64,000 bases of DNA from positions 58,712,015 to 58,776,014 of the forward strand of contig NC_057823.1 in assembly GCF_910594005.1 (NCBI RefSeq), read 5' to 3'. The position numbers were made by a program, and so were the translations under genes. The notes under the pieces were generated by a model. That model was not told the origin of the DNA and searched no databases. It saw only the letters and a list, made by a program, of their open reading frames with translations. The stretch comes from Cervus elaphus (Eukaryota; Chordata; Mammalia; Artiodactyla; Cervidae). Shown here piece after piece: positions 32,465 through 44,672 of the stretch (the stretch's first letter is position 1; every line of letters starts with the position of its first letter).

Positions 32465-32592
32465 AATTTTTTTTCCTTTTGTTGGTCACACCACGTGGCA
32501 TGTGGGATATTACTTTCCTGACCAGGGATTAAACCTTCACCCCCTGCAGCAAAGCATGAAGTCTTAACCACTGGACCACCAAGAAAGTCCCT
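32465..32592 (-). mobile_element. CHR-type SINE
   Basis: Antisense: T-run, caccacgtggcatgtggg, gaccagggattaaacc, accactggaccaccaagaaag. Confidence 0.85.
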
Positions 32593-32599
32593 TTCTTTT

Positions 32600-33125
32600 T
32601 TTTTTAGTTTTAATCATATTTAATTTGTTGGACTCAGTGGTACATTCAGTACATTTACATGGTTCAAAATTGAAGAGATGCAAAATGGCATACAGTTTAA
32701 AATCCCTTCTACTCCTCTTCCTATCCACCCAGAGCTACTATCAATTTCTTATGTGTCCTTCCAGAGAAAGTTGACTAAGTCTAACCGTATATATTGGCTT
32801 GTTTACATGTGCATATGTATAAATATGTATTTATGAATAGGTGTTTTCCTGTGTTTTTTTCCAAGATAGTAACAAACTATGTATACTGTTTTATGCTTTT
32901 CTTATTATACTTACATCATGGAGCTTATTCCCTGTCAGTGTATAACAAGTTCATTCTCTCTCTCTCTTTCTTTTACAGCTTCCTATTGTATTCCATTCTA
33001 GGGGTCTATCATAATTTATTCAACCAATCCCCATTGATGGAATTGAAGGTTTTATCCCAGTCTTCTGCTTTTATGAGCAATGCTGTGATTGGTAACCTTG
33101 TACCTATGTGACGCCACCATTTATC
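32600..33125 (-). mobile_element. Ancient L1M fragment
   Basis: Antisense old L1: catggttcaaaattgaaga, ttcttatgtgtccttccag, tttattcaaccaatcccc and gagcaatgctgtgattgg in order. Confidence 0.65.
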
Positions 33126-33319
33126 TCTAGGAATGATTACTAGGTGTGTCATTGCTGGGTTGGAGGGGCTATGCATTTGTACTTTTGATAGATATTGTCA
33201 ATTTGTTCTCCACAAAGCATGTGCCTTGAATGCACCCCACAGCATTGTGAGAGAATGCCTCTGTCTCCCGCTCTGGCTGGCATTCCCAGGACATCTTCAG
33301 CATGTCGCACAAGTCCCTC

Positions 33320-33690
33320 TACCCCTCTGTTAGCCTCCACTCCACATGCTCAGACTCTGCATGGATTCTCTGCTTCAGACATTCAGAAGTATCCCTTCTT
33401 CCTCATTGGGTCATACTTCTCTGCTGCTATAACTTTCACATGCTGTTACCTCTCCCTGGCATAATAATTCCATCCACGCTTCAAGTCTTTACTTCAAGGC
33501 CGTCTCCTCTGTGATGCCTCCCTGTCTTCCTTGAGCTGAGTCAGCTGGGAGCTCCTTCCTCTGGTCTCCCACACAACTTGCCATTTGTATAGCACTCATC
33601 ACAGGTATCATGTTTGTTTAGGTACTTACTCTCCATGTCTTACTCATCTGTGTGTCCTCAGTAAGAACTGTAAGCACTGAGTTAATATTT
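33320..33690 (+). mobile_element. L2 LINE 3'-end fossil
   Basis: Sense L2: cacatgctgttacctctcc, tcaagtctttacttcaagg, gtatagcactcatcacagg and tcatctgtgtgtcctcagt blocks. Confidence 0.75.
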
Positions 33691-33960
33691 ACTGGGGGGA
33701 CATGCAAGTTACTGTACTAAACTCTACTGGGGATACAGTGAGAAAAAAGGCAGGATCCCTGCTCTTGAGGAATTACAGAGCTTATCAGAGCTGTCTCATC
33801 TTAGATAAGTGGATAGCTGTTCATTTTAATCATTTCTATAACCATCACAGAATTCATGTCAACCTTGCAGTGAGCTGTACACAGAAGTTAGGGGATGTAT
33901 GTGTGCCCTAGAGATAAAAGAATAGGTGCATAAGCAAGCCTATCCTTATCTTAAATAAGT

Positions 33961-34118
33961 TTTCTTTTCTTTTTTTTTCCCCCTCCTTCCCTCCATCACT
34001 TCTTCCCTCCCTCCCTTGTTCTCTCTTTTTTCCCCTCCTTTCCTCTTTCCTCCCTCCCTCTTTCTTTCCTTTTCATCTTTCCTTCCTTTCTGTCTCTCTC
34101 CATCTTTCTCCTTTTCTG
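33961..34118 (+). repeat. Homopyrimidine (CT-rich) tract
   Basis: About 150 bp almost entirely of C and T, with CCTTCCCTCC-type and TTTCTTTCC-type degenerate repeats. The mirror-symmetric parts could form triplex (H-) DNA. The minus-strand Lys/Glu/Arg-rich open frame here is a by-product. Confidence 0.85.
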
Positions 34119-35244
34119 GAACAGGTGAGGAAAAAAACAACTTTGCCAAAGTATATAGGAATCTTTGAAATGTCAGGTGCATGACAAAATACTTTGTCCT
34201 GCTTTCTGCTTCTAATATATGTATTTCACTTTAAGACCAAATCAGATAGCTCCCAGGAAGAAGTGATAGCAAATACAGTTTATACTTCAAGAAGTCACAA
34301 TAAGATACAGGAAGAGTTATAGGAAAGAGAAAACACTGACATGAGAAAGAATCCTGAGAAGTGAAGCCTGAACCTGCTGGCACCAATCACTTTACAGAAC
34401 TGGAAGAGAATTTTGAGCTTCTCATTCTCTTGGCTACCCGATTCGAAACCCCAAACCTAACAGTGGAGCTTGATCCTTAGTGTGGATTATTATTTTATAA
34501 ATTATTAAGAAGAGCAATATCTCTCCATTTACTGAATGTCATAACAAAAGAAATAGGAGGGAAACCAAGACATTGTCTACCCAAAGAGCCCAGCATTTGG
34601 ACAGTGTAAAGTCACTAAATAATTCAGCAGCTATTTGAAAGTATAGTGTTTTGTAATTTCGACAGAACCATCTCAGTCTGGCTCTCTGTAGCACAGAATT
34701 TTAAAAAGATGCTCGCCTTCCTGAAGATCTATTTCTAGGAGAAATGGGAATCGGGTAGAAATGCTGGGCAGGAGAAAGAGGGCTATCTAATTAGAGAGCC
34801 TCGTGTTTATTCTGTTTTTTAAACTTTCATGAGCCTGCCGAGGGTCTAACCATTTTCTAGTAATATCTTTGATTTCTTTCTCTGTGCCAACACATTTGTG
34901 CTCTGACTACCCAGATCTGTGCTCTGTATGCTTATGGAAAGGGAAACCATCGTGTCTGAGATGGCTGTAACATATTGACAGAGAGAAGGATGGAGAAAAC
35001 AAATGTAGTCCCACAATCTATTGCAGTAAGGTTGATCATGTGCACTTTGTCTTGTTCAGAGCAGTCAGAGACTCCAGACCAGTGGTGTCTGGGAGAGGCT
35101 GCATCCTGAGGGGGCTGGGGTGGGACAAGCGTGAGGGCTGATCCCAAGGGAAGCCATCACTCATGATTCGTTTGTTTGTTCCTGACCTTCCTACAGAGAG
35201 GATCTCATGCCATTTACACACAAAATTAAAACAAAGCACTCTCA
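34119..35244. other. Repeat-free stretch, possible conserved element
   Basis: No repeats recognised over about 1.1 kb. The part at 34480-34850 (tattattttataaattatt, ggctatctaattagagagc, ctcgtgtttattctg) looks like a slowly evolving non-coding element. No coding exon. Confidence 0.4.
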
Positions 35245-35249
35245 GTATG

Positions 35250-35505
35250 ACTGGGAGGCAGCATAGCATGATAAATAAGAGGGTGCTTGGACTGGTATTT
35301 AGGCTCTGCCACACCCTGGCTACCTGACCTTGGGTGAGTGACTTGAACTCTGTGCGTCTCAGGGTCCTGATCTTTAAACTGCAGGTCATCATCATGCTGA
35401 CCTCCCAGGGCTGTTGTAAGGATTACACCAGAAAATCATGTAAAATAGCAGAATAGTGCCTTGCACACAGGAAGTGCCTACTACATGTCAGCTACTATCA
35501 TTCCT
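35250..35505 (+). mobile_element. MIR SINE, near full length
   Basis: Sense MIR with tRNA-like start ggcagcatagcatgataaa, CORE ctggctacctgaccttggg and tail gtgccttgcacacaggaag. Confidence 0.9.
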
Positions 35506-37365
35506 TTGCCCTTAGTTCCTCTGAACCCCAAGAATTAGAGTAGGCAAGTGGCTAGTTGCAGAGGACTGAGCTTTGTGTTTTATGTGGCTATGATTGAGTG
35601 AGAGCCTCTGCAAGTACTTATTGGCAAGACAGACTCCTGTAGATGAGTTATGTAAGTGGCATCCCAGAGGTCCCGGCATGGATGCAAACCAATTAAGTTA
35701 AGCGCTTACCGCAATCACAAGTGCAACTCATAGCTTTAAAAGTGGGAAGAGAGGATATGTGAACTTGGCTTTGCATTACTCGGTTTTGTCAAATCTATAA
35801 GAAATATAGCCCGTGAATGCCTCACTCTTGTTCTTCTATATTCTGGAATACTTTTTGTTAAATGGAGTATAGAATTCTAGATCCAGGTATTCTTAGCTGT
35901 GCAGTCTTGAACATCTATTTACATTCCCTTAAGACTTAGTTTCCTCATCCATAAAAAAAGGTTCAGTGCAGGAAACAGAAATCTCCCTAAGAATTTTGAA
36001 GCACTGAGATTTATTACTGGGAATGAAGTACTTATGGAGCTGGTGGGAGGGCTGAATGCTTGGGCTGTAGACTGGACATGTAGGGATGACTCTCAGAATA
36101 TTAGGGGAGCTATAATCTTTGTCACAATCTTGGCAGTGAGTAATTGGCAGCTCATCACTGGAACAACTGAGGCCCAGAACACACCATCTTGGCTGCTGTC
36201 CAGGATTCAGGAAAGCCTCCATCGCCAGTGCAATGTCTGATCTGGACACTGGATCACTGAAACCAGCCGCCACTACCACCATAGCTGCCTTTGGAAGCTT
36301 GAGATGAGATGTTAGTGTCTCCATACTTTTTCTTGCCAGCTGAAAACAGTATAATAGCAGAATATGACACTTCACTTCATTTCTGCCTTCTAAATCTTGC
36401 CTGAGTGCATCTACATAATGAAATCTATCTCACATCTAGAACCCTAGCTGCAAGGGAGTCTGGAAATGAATTACTAGCTTTCTAGCCTCTCCAAAACAGG
36501 AAGCTACCTTAAGAAGATGGAAATTGATGCTGAGTAACAACTGGCCATATCTAGACCAGAAAATAATAATAACTATGTCATACAGTTATTGTGGGGATTA
36601 AATGAGATAATGAAATAGTTTGAGCACCAGCAAAAAGCAGGCAAACAATAAATTAATTATATCTAACACTACTCCTTCAGTGGGATACAAAGCTTTATCT
36701 TCTAAAGATAAGGGAAGGTTTCTTTAGGTGCTGGACTGAATTTCCTGCAAAGACAGGAGAATTCCCTACCAGCTTCGCGTCCTCAGTGCCACCAGTGGCT
36801 TCTTCTCTACCTGAGGTCATAGCACAGGTGCCTGTAACAGCCCTCCTTATCTATATACCAGTGCTCCAGGGAAGCTTTCCAGGCCATTCTACCTGTTCGC
36901 AGTTCAACTTCTCCTCTCTGTTCTGAACTCTTTAGTTCCCATCCCATTGCTTCAGGCCAAATTCCTAGTTCTCGGTTTGCCCCTGTTATAGTGAGACCTG
37001 AGTTGAATGAACTGTTCGCTTCATCTTGGTTTTATCTCTGGCCAGTACTGTTCCTATTTCACACCCAGGCCAGGCCTTTGAACCCTGTATTAAGCGTGGA
37101 GCCTCAGACCCCATTTGTCATCAAAGAAACCATGTAAGTACTGAAAATTCCAAGATAAAGCTCTAACAAAATAGGATGGCCTAAGGCAAACACATAGGGA
37201 AAATTTATCTTTAGTGTCTTTCAATCCCCATTTTGTTTTTAAGTATTTTCCACATACGTGTTGAACTGAAGAGTTGCCTTTTTACTTGAGATCATAATAG
37301 GATAGACATTCTCAACAAATCTTACTTGTTCTACATTTTTTCATGGTTTTATAAAGTAGCCAGTT
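35506..37365. other. Intergenic with MIR-like pieces
   Basis: MIR-like traces at about 35895-35965 and 36560-36660 (attgtggggattaaatgag). The 148-codon minus-strand frame at 35929-36375 lacks a recognisable domain and overlaps repeat-like sequence, so no gene is called. Confidence 0.45.
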
Positions 37366-37369
37366 GGCT

Positions 37370-37520
37370 CAGGGATTCTCATGCCTGTCTGTGCCTCAGT
37401 TCAGCCCAGTTGAATCAGAATCTCTAGGGGAACAAGTGAGGTGTGGGCTGCAATGTATTTTAAAGCTCTCTCAAGATAATAATTATAATGTGTAGCCAGA
37501 GTTGAGAACCACATGACCAG
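37370..37520 (+). mobile_element. MER3-like hAT DNA transposon
   Basis: Starts with cagggattctcatgcc, has ttgaatcagaatctctagggg in the middle and ends with gttgagaaccac. The ends are inverted-repeat-like, as in hAT elements. Family assignment is tentative. Confidence 0.55.
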
Positions 37521-37904
37521 CTAGTCTGACAATCTAACTTGGATTCACACGCCAGTGGGTGCAAATGTTTTCATATACTGGCCCAATCAGGGCAGTTCTG
37601 GTTCTCCTTCAGAACTGGTCTGCAGGCAATGCCATAACTCAAAAAGTAAGTTCATGATGGGATCTCCATCAAGATGAGATCTTGCCATCTCCTTGGCAAG
37701 ATAAAGTGATAGGTAAAGTTCTGGTGTCAGGATAATATTTTAATAATCCTTCAGGTTATACCATTTAATCATGTGACTTTTATCCCTATTCCTAAAACCA
37801 GTTCTAGCAGTTAACATTTGATTCTTGGTGAAAATTTTTTATTCTATAACATTAAATTATATTTTAAATTTTCTTCTGTGTAACCCCAGGCAATTACGTT
37901 TTGT

Positions 37905-38060
37905 TTAATCTCTGCCCCCCCCGCCCCATTTCTTCATTTATTCAATAGGGATAGTAATAATAGCTACCTCAGAGAGTTATACTGTGACAGTTATATGAAA
38001 TTGATGACATATGTAAAGTATCTGGCATATCAGAGATGAAAAATGAATTTGATCTACTAT
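37905..38060 (+). mobile_element. MIR fragment
   Basis: Sense: ttcattcaataggg-type CORE end, taataatagctacctcag, agtatctggcatatcag. Confidence 0.65.
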
Positions 38061-38769
38061 CACTATTATTGAGTTGTCATTTATTCATTGGCATAGTGTT
38101 TATAAAGCTAAGTGATGTCAGCAGGTAAATAAATCGGACATTCTCAGGTCTGTGATCAGTGGAAGAAATTGAAATGTGTCCTCTCAGAGAACCTGTGGAG
38201 TACTACTTAACATAGAATAACCCTAATGGAAAATTCCAATAGGGATGGCAAGTCTAGGGTTACCTTCTTGGTTTGTTTATCCAAGTTGAACTGCTCCTGC
38301 TTGTGGGCTGCAGAATCAATGGAATAGGAAACACATTGCGAGCTGTTCGCTCCACTGCTTTTCACATGAAGTGGATTTCCAAAGTTCATTATATGAATGA
38401 GGCTGATATAAATGCAGGGAGAGAATGGGTGGTGAAAAATCCAAGATGTTCTAAATACAATATGTACACAACAGCATGAATGAAAGTCTTGAAAATTTGG
38501 AAAAAATTCATGTGTAGCCATACAAAAGGGCCCAAATAAACTATGATGTCTTTGCTCATTAATTTAATGAGCTTTACTGAACACTTAAGTTTGTGTCAGG
38601 CACTGAGCTAGTGCTCAGAAGAAAAATAAAAATAAAACAAAGGCATAGCCCTCAATAGGTCAAGGACCCCTGGAAAAACTGATAAATATTAAACAGTGAG
38701 TGCGATTGAAAGTAATGGTTTTTGGACTACTTGATAACATTGAACAAATAAGGAAACATTAAGTTAAAA
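38061..38769. other. Intergenic, no gene seen
   Basis: AT-rich, unassigned. The short overlapping frames at 38207-38521 on both strands have no recognisable content. Confidence 0.45.
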
Positions 38770-38975
38770 ATATAAGATATGGGCCTCTCACCTTTGAAGA
38801 TGGCCTACACTCTGTGGAGTATGTTTCTCCTTTGGCTGCTCTTATATTCTGAGAAGACCCCATGCCCTTGTACCATTTTGGAAAGACTGAAGAGAAATAG
38901 TCTATCAGATCATTATGCTGGGCACCTATATAGTGCTTATGTCAATTGTTTCTCAATAAAGCTGGAAGAAAAAAA
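38770..38975 (+). repeat. LTR-like or retroposed 3' end with AATAAA and A-run
   Basis: Contains cctctcacctttgaagatgg, then tctcaataaagctggaag (AATAAA at 38953-38958) and an A-run 12 bp later. It resembles either an endogenous-retrovirus LTR 3' part or the 3' end of a processed copy. The 71-codon open frame over it matches nothing known. Confidence 0.35.
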
Positions 38976-40177
38976 AGTGCATGTGTGGGACTAGGAAAAA
39001 AAAGAAAATTAGTGGATTAAGATTCCTATAATTCATAATTTAGAGAGAGATTATGCTTGTATTGCCCTTGTACTACCAATGTAAGAAGTCCTAACTAATA
39101 AAATGAATGTACTTAAAAAATTTACATAAAAATATAGCATACAAAAATGTTGGCTAGTAATCTTAAGGTGGTATGGTATTGTGGTTAGATTTCACCCTAC
39201 AGTTCTCTAGTTCAAAAATTTCTTGATTTTTAAATATATATTTTTTCTTAACAAAGAATTCAAACATAAACTATTTCTGAAAATCCTGAATCAAACAAAG
39301 ATGATCTACCTTCCAACTCTTTGCTTGCCCAACTTCATACTTGCCTCCGTTTAGGTTACTTGAAAGCTGAGACACAAACTTGGGAGCAGATATTTTCTAT
39401 GAGAGGTGATCCTCAAAAGACTGACTGAGAGAGTGAGGAAAGTGAGACACAATGAAGAAAAGTTAATACACGCAGGATGTACTTGTGAGCTGGTTATCAC
39501 TGGAGCAACCAGAGCTCAGCCTCCCTTGCAAACCTCTGAGAACCATGTGATCTGTGCTTCAGCTGAATGGTCCCTCTCCTCTGAAAGAGGGGAAGCTGGG
39601 CATTTATCCACACCTATGCACCACTGACAGAGGACTGGTCTTGGAAACGTCAGCTCCCTCCCAGCTTCCAGGCTGTGCTTTGTCATCCTTGACTTGGAAG
39701 AAAGCCTGGAGGCAGAAGAGCAGAGACACCAGAGGGGGCGCTAGTTGCAGACCATGTGCCTTGAGCCATCCACACTCTGTGCTGAAATCAGGTGGACAGA
39801 AGGCCTGGGCAGGGCACACAAAGGCCCTGCAGTATCCAAACATGTGCAACTTCAGACTCTCTTCTCTCTGCTATTTAATATTTGTCAACAACTTAGAAAC
39901 CTGAAAGGGAAGCTGATCACATGTGGGAACAGCACAGAGTTGGGAGATGAGAACAAATTCAATGAATGTCAAGTTCTGCAATATCTCAAGAAGTTGGAAT
40001 GATGGACCAACTTTTAGGATGGGATTGAAAGGGTGAGAAGTGCAAATTAAAAATGTATACTTCCAAACAAACAACTGCAAAGATAAAGGACTGGAAAACA
40101 CAGTTTAACAAAAGAAAATTTCATGCAACAAAACACATGTGGGTTGAGTCAAGCCTCAGTATAAAATATGAACCAAC
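38976..40177. other. Intergenic, no gene seen
   Basis: No repeat with firm assignment. Several short open frames at 39406-40002 on both strands lack domains. Confidence 0.45.
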
Positions 40178-40191
40178 AGAAATTTCATTCT

Positions 40192-40342
40192 GGGACTTCC
40201 CTGGTGGCCCAGTGGTTATAATTGGGAAGCTAAGATCCCGCATGCCTCGGGGCCAAAAAACCAAAACAGAAAATAGAAGCAATATTATAACAAAATTCAA
40301 TAAAGACTTTTTAAATGGTCTATATCAAAAAATCTAAAGAAA
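40192..40342 (+). mobile_element. CHR-type SINE with perfect 14-bp target duplication
   Basis: Sense head gggacttccctggtggcc, then gctaagatcccgcatgcc and a degenerate A-rich tail. AGAAATTTCATTCT is repeated exactly at 40178-40191 and 40343-40356. Confidence 0.92.
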
Positions 40343-40639
40343 AGAAATTTCATTCTATTTCACACTTCAATGTCTGCATTGAATGTGGGGAGTATAAGGG
40401 CCATGGTATTCTGAATGAACTAGCTAGCAGGAATGCTGGGCTGAGTTGTAGGCAATCGCCCTTGAAGTAGGGTATAGACCAAGTAGGTATAGGAGAATCA
40501 CCAGCATTGGCTCCCAGTGATAAGGAGACAGAAACCATTCACCTTGGGCTGAAGGGACTAGAAACAGAAGCCTCAGCAAGTCAGGATAGGATGGGAAACA
40601 TGAGTTCTTACTTCAAGTATCTCATGAGCTATATTATAG

Positions 40640-40865
40640 TAGGGGAAGTGGAAAGAGGCTGTATAGCATTATGGCAGAAAGCATGGAGTATAGTGTCAGA
40701 CACACCTGGATTTGTTGTAGTCCCATTCTGATGTTTATTGATGGCCCTGTGCAGATCATCTGAAAAATAAGAAAACTAATGATACCTACATCACATGGTT
40801 GTGTGTGGACTAAATGAGATGTGTATGTAAATTGCTTAGCATAGTACCTACCTACATGTGTACTC
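40640..40865 (+). mobile_element. MIR SINE
   Basis: Sense: ggctgtatagcattatggc start, gtcagacacacctggatttg, gatacctacatcacatgg and cttagcatagtacctacc. Confidence 0.8.
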
Positions 40866-42655
40866 AAATAATAATGATAGAATCCTACATAAGAGAGGAA
40901 TTAGATTTGGTTTCTTTGGCCACAGCTTGGTGAATTAAGACCATTAGAAGTTAGTCATTTGATCTTAATCTACAGAAAGCCTCTGGCACCATCAGAATAG
41001 TCCAAATATTGGATAGACTGCCTTTGGAATAGTGGTGTCCCTGACACTGGACCTAGCTAGTCAGCCAGATGGTCTCTGACTGCATCCTTAAAGGAGATTC
41101 AAGAGTATTTTTAAGTCTCCTACACCTGGGGTCGCCGTTAGGCCTTTGCTGCCTGCCGTGACTGGCACGGAGTCACCAGGGTTTCTATGGGAACCATGAG
41201 GGACTTAGAATTCTGTGTCTGAGCACTGAATCCCAGAGGAAAGAGACAAGTACTGAAGCAGCTTCCCCCACAATAGCATTCATTTAAAAAAATCATCTAA
41301 TTAAATATTAACCCTAGAGATGGAGCATTAATGGGTCTCTTATGTAAACTTTGTACATCTCACTCATAACCATCTGGGAAAGGACTTAGGTAGAACACTC
41401 CAAGGAAAATAAACCTACGTACCTGTATCTTTCTTCCATGCCATCACTAACAAAAGGCACAGAGATTGGTCCTCAGCTCACCACTCTCCTTGTATTGTAC
41501 CTCCTCTATTGACCACAGGTGCTTGGGAGGAAGATGGGGCAGAAGTTGTCAGGAGGGAGGGCTTGGGGCCAAACCTAACATCCTCTTTGCACCTATCCTG
41601 CCTTTCCTTCTCATCTACTTTTTTCTGGTCCATCTCTGGACTCCTAATGTAATGGATTCTTGGGAGGCAACACAGGCAGAAGTAGTGGGGGTGGTTAAAA
41701 AGGAGACAAAAGTGAGGAGGAGACAGAAACATTTAGTGGAGTAGCTGGGCATCAGGAGACAGGACTTTTGCCTAAGCTTTGTGATCTTGGACAAGCCTAT
41801 TGATCTTCCTGGGGTCCTCTGGGTGGGGGAAAATGGATTTGAACTACAGCTTATGGATTTCTTGAGCAAACATTTCGGAGCATTTCTGAGGCACTTGGGA
41901 TACAGTGAGGAAAAAGGCCCAATTCTTGCCTTGGAGAATTCCTAGTATAGCTCAGAGGGTCTCAGTGTGGGGTCCATGTAATCCCTGTGGTCAGAGAAGG
42001 GCCTTCAGGGGACCTGCAAAACCCTTGCCTTTGCATTCGAAATTTATGAGTATTTGTATTCAAGTGCGGGGAGGTGGTGGTGCAGGCAAGTCCTCTACTT
42101 TCATCAACTCATTAAAAAAAAATTTTTTTTCCCATCAAGTTCTTATGGGAATTCATGACCCTCCAAATTATTAAGAATCCCTACAGTTCTGTTATTTGTG
42201 TTTTTATCAAGTTTGCCATCTTTGCATATCAACTGTGTAGTTTAATTTTTCTTTAAAGTTGAACATAGGAGTATGTCTGCTTTAACAATAATATTCATGA
42301 AACTATGAGTATGGGTCTGATGAGTGTACTACATCAGTTTCTATTTCTATTTATCAACTTTAAAATACAAATCCATTCAAATAAAAGCTGCTCCTTAGTG
42401 TACCACCCCAAAACATTCCCTACCACCGGATACTGGGTATCTGGCCAGCAGCATACTTCCGGAAACATGGGTCTGGTGGCTTCCCCAAATCCATTCCAGC
42501 CCTGGGCTCCTTTAGACTTTTCCCCCCACTTTCCTTCTACTTCCTCCTCTGCCTCCTCCGAGGCCAGTCAAGGGGCAGATATCAACGTCCCTCCTTTCCA
42601 CATTGTCAGAGGCAGCCGCCAAACTCGAGTTGTCCCCAGACCTAAGCTAGCAGCA
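40866..42655. other. Intergenic, partly repeat-free
   Basis: About 1.8 kb. An AT-rich, possibly constrained segment at 41280-41400 (atcatctaattaaatatt, gagcattaatggg). No exon recognised. Confidence 0.45.
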
Positions 42656-43060
42656 GGAGACCCCGAGTTTTCACCTTGAGCGTCCCCTCCCCACTGCGGG
42701 GCCTGCGCCGCTGGCCTTGCCGCCGCCTGGCTGACTTCCGCGTGAGTGACAGGGGCTGGCGGAGGGCTGGCAGTGAGTGGAAGCAGTCCTGACACCCGAG
42801 CTGTGTGCGGCGCGCTAATTACACTGATGTGGGGTCTGGGCCGCTCGGTCCTTTGCTCAGAGGAAGGATGCGATGCAGGCGCGGGGAGCGAGCGGCACTA
42901 CAGAGGAAGCCGGGGAACAGCAGCACCTAGGCGCATCCATAATTTATAAAATGCCAGCAGCAACAAAGGCAAAGAGGGACCAGAACCAGGAGAACAGAAT
43001 AGCATAAAGCTTTTTAATGGTCTTTTTCTATTAATGTCAGATGGGTGACCGTTTTTCAAG
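42656..43060. promoter_or_regulatory. CpG patch joined to an AT-rich block, candidate distal element
   Basis: A CpG-rich patch at 42660-42925 contains gtgcggcgcgctaattacac. It passes directly into AT-rich unique DNA at 42926-43060 (ccataatttataaaatgcc, ctttttaatgg, ctattaatgtcagatggg). CpG plus homeodomain-type motifs without a gene suggest an enhancer or an unannotated promoter. Confidence 0.4.
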
Positions 43061-43318
43061 TGGGTGGAAGGGTTCCAACGCCTGCACGGTTCAGTCACAG
43101 AAGCTAAATGCTGCCATTTACCCCTCCTCCCCCGGCTTCATGGAAGAGCTAAGCTGTCCTCTAAGCCAAGTGTAATATTTGAGGTTTGAGTGGGCATCTG
43201 ATCCACCTAAACTGCCTGCTTTTCCAGAGGAGTTTCTAGCAGAAGAATCAAAACTACTCTGTTCATCTGTAATAATAATATCCCCAGCAATCTAGTATTT
43301 CCAACATTTGTAGAAGGC

Positions 43319-43512
43319 CCTACAGTGGCAGTCCTCAACCTTTTTGGCACCAGGGACTGGTTTTGTGGAAGACAGTTTTTCCACGGAGGGCAGGAGGATG
43401 GTTTTGGAATGATTTGAGCGCATTACGTTTATTGTGCATTTTATTATGATTACATCAGCACCCCCTCAGATCATCAGGCATTAGATCCTGGAGGTTGGGA
43501 ACCGCTGCCCTA
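43319..43512. mobile_element. MER1-like hAT DNA transposon, internally deleted
   Basis: Begins with cagtcctcaacctttttggc, contains accagggactggttttgtgg and gcgcattacgtttattgtgc, and ends with ggaggttgggaaccgctg. The termini are imperfect inverted repeats. CCCTACAG and CCCTAGAG at the flanks may be the 8-bp target duplication. Confidence 0.6.
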
Positions 43513-43514
43513 GA

Positions 43515-43700
43515 GTAGATTTTAAGAACACAGACTCTGGAGTTGAAACTCACCAGCAGTTGCGACCGTGGAAACCTACTGACTGTCTTGTTGCCTCAGT
43601 TTCTTCATTTTAAAAACGGAGATGATAAAATTAGCTACTTCTTGAGACTCTTGGGGTGATTTGGTGATGATGAATATAAACTTACCTAACAGAGTTAGTA
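43515..43700 (+). mobile_element. MIR SINE
   Basis: Sense: gaacacagactctggagttg, tgttgcctcagtttcttc, aaacggagatgataaaattagc. Confidence 0.8.
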
Positions 43701-44672
43701 TTTGTTAGCTTAACACTATCCAAGTGCTTCCACATTTGGTTTTATTTTTTTATGCTACTCATATTCTCCCAGAAGTAACTGTTCTGCTAAAGCTAGGTGT
43801 ATTTTATCCATGCACAGTAAAAGGAAAAAAAAAAATTTTTTTTTTGTTTTGTTATATTAGTATCTTTAAACTTCCTGTTTTGGAGATTTGTCCATGTATA
43901 TGTACATGTATATGTAACTCTGGTTCATTTGTGAATTCTGCTAAGCAGAATGCTATAATTGATATTTCTGTTCTTCTATTGCTATTCAAAATAAAAACAT
44001 ATAATAATTAGGCCACTCCAATTCCCTGGCTTTACTGATAGACCCCACACTGTCTGAATCTCCCTTCATTCTTTCTTTTATGGATTTTCTACTTGATTTT
44101 CTAGTAAGGAACACATGCCAGGATCCCAGGATTATTTTCCCAGTGGATCAACATTTCTTAAGCATTAAATTTAGGAAAAAAAAATACCCTTGACTAATAT
44201 TTTCTTCCCACAGACTTTCTGAAGGCAAGTTTTCTCTAAGAGGCTCCCCGTGACTCCAGGAATACTTTAGAATCAAGGATGCCGTTTATGTCTAATATAT
44301 ACCAATAAGTAGCCTGAGTCACTGACCACCAAAACTGGAATAATTATCTAACATACTAAGTAGGGACAAGGTAAGAGTGACCTTGAATAGTAGCTAATTT
44401 CCAAAGGTGCTATGCAAATATTGTAAGCTCAAAGGAAATTTAAGGGCTCAGTGGATAGAATTAGGCCTTCAGAACAAAAAGCAGAATGATAAAGAGCTAA
44501 AAAAGAATGACAAAAGACATCCAAAAGACATCTAAAAGACAAAACACATCTAAGCCAAAAAAAAAAAAAAACCACTAAAAAATATCCATGGCGACAAAGG
44601 GAAGAGAAATTGATGCCAAAGCAGACATCCACTAACTCAGATCATTGATCTTTCCTCATTTCAGTGTGCATG
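43701..44672. other. Intergenic, AT-rich
   Basis: No gene. A paired A-run and T-run at 43825-43846 is a likely composite of poly(A)-type tracts. Confidence 0.45.

Noticed and set aside
33946..34182. Lys/Glu/Arg-rich minus-strand ORF
   Set aside because: Translation of a homopyrimidine tract on the opposite strand.
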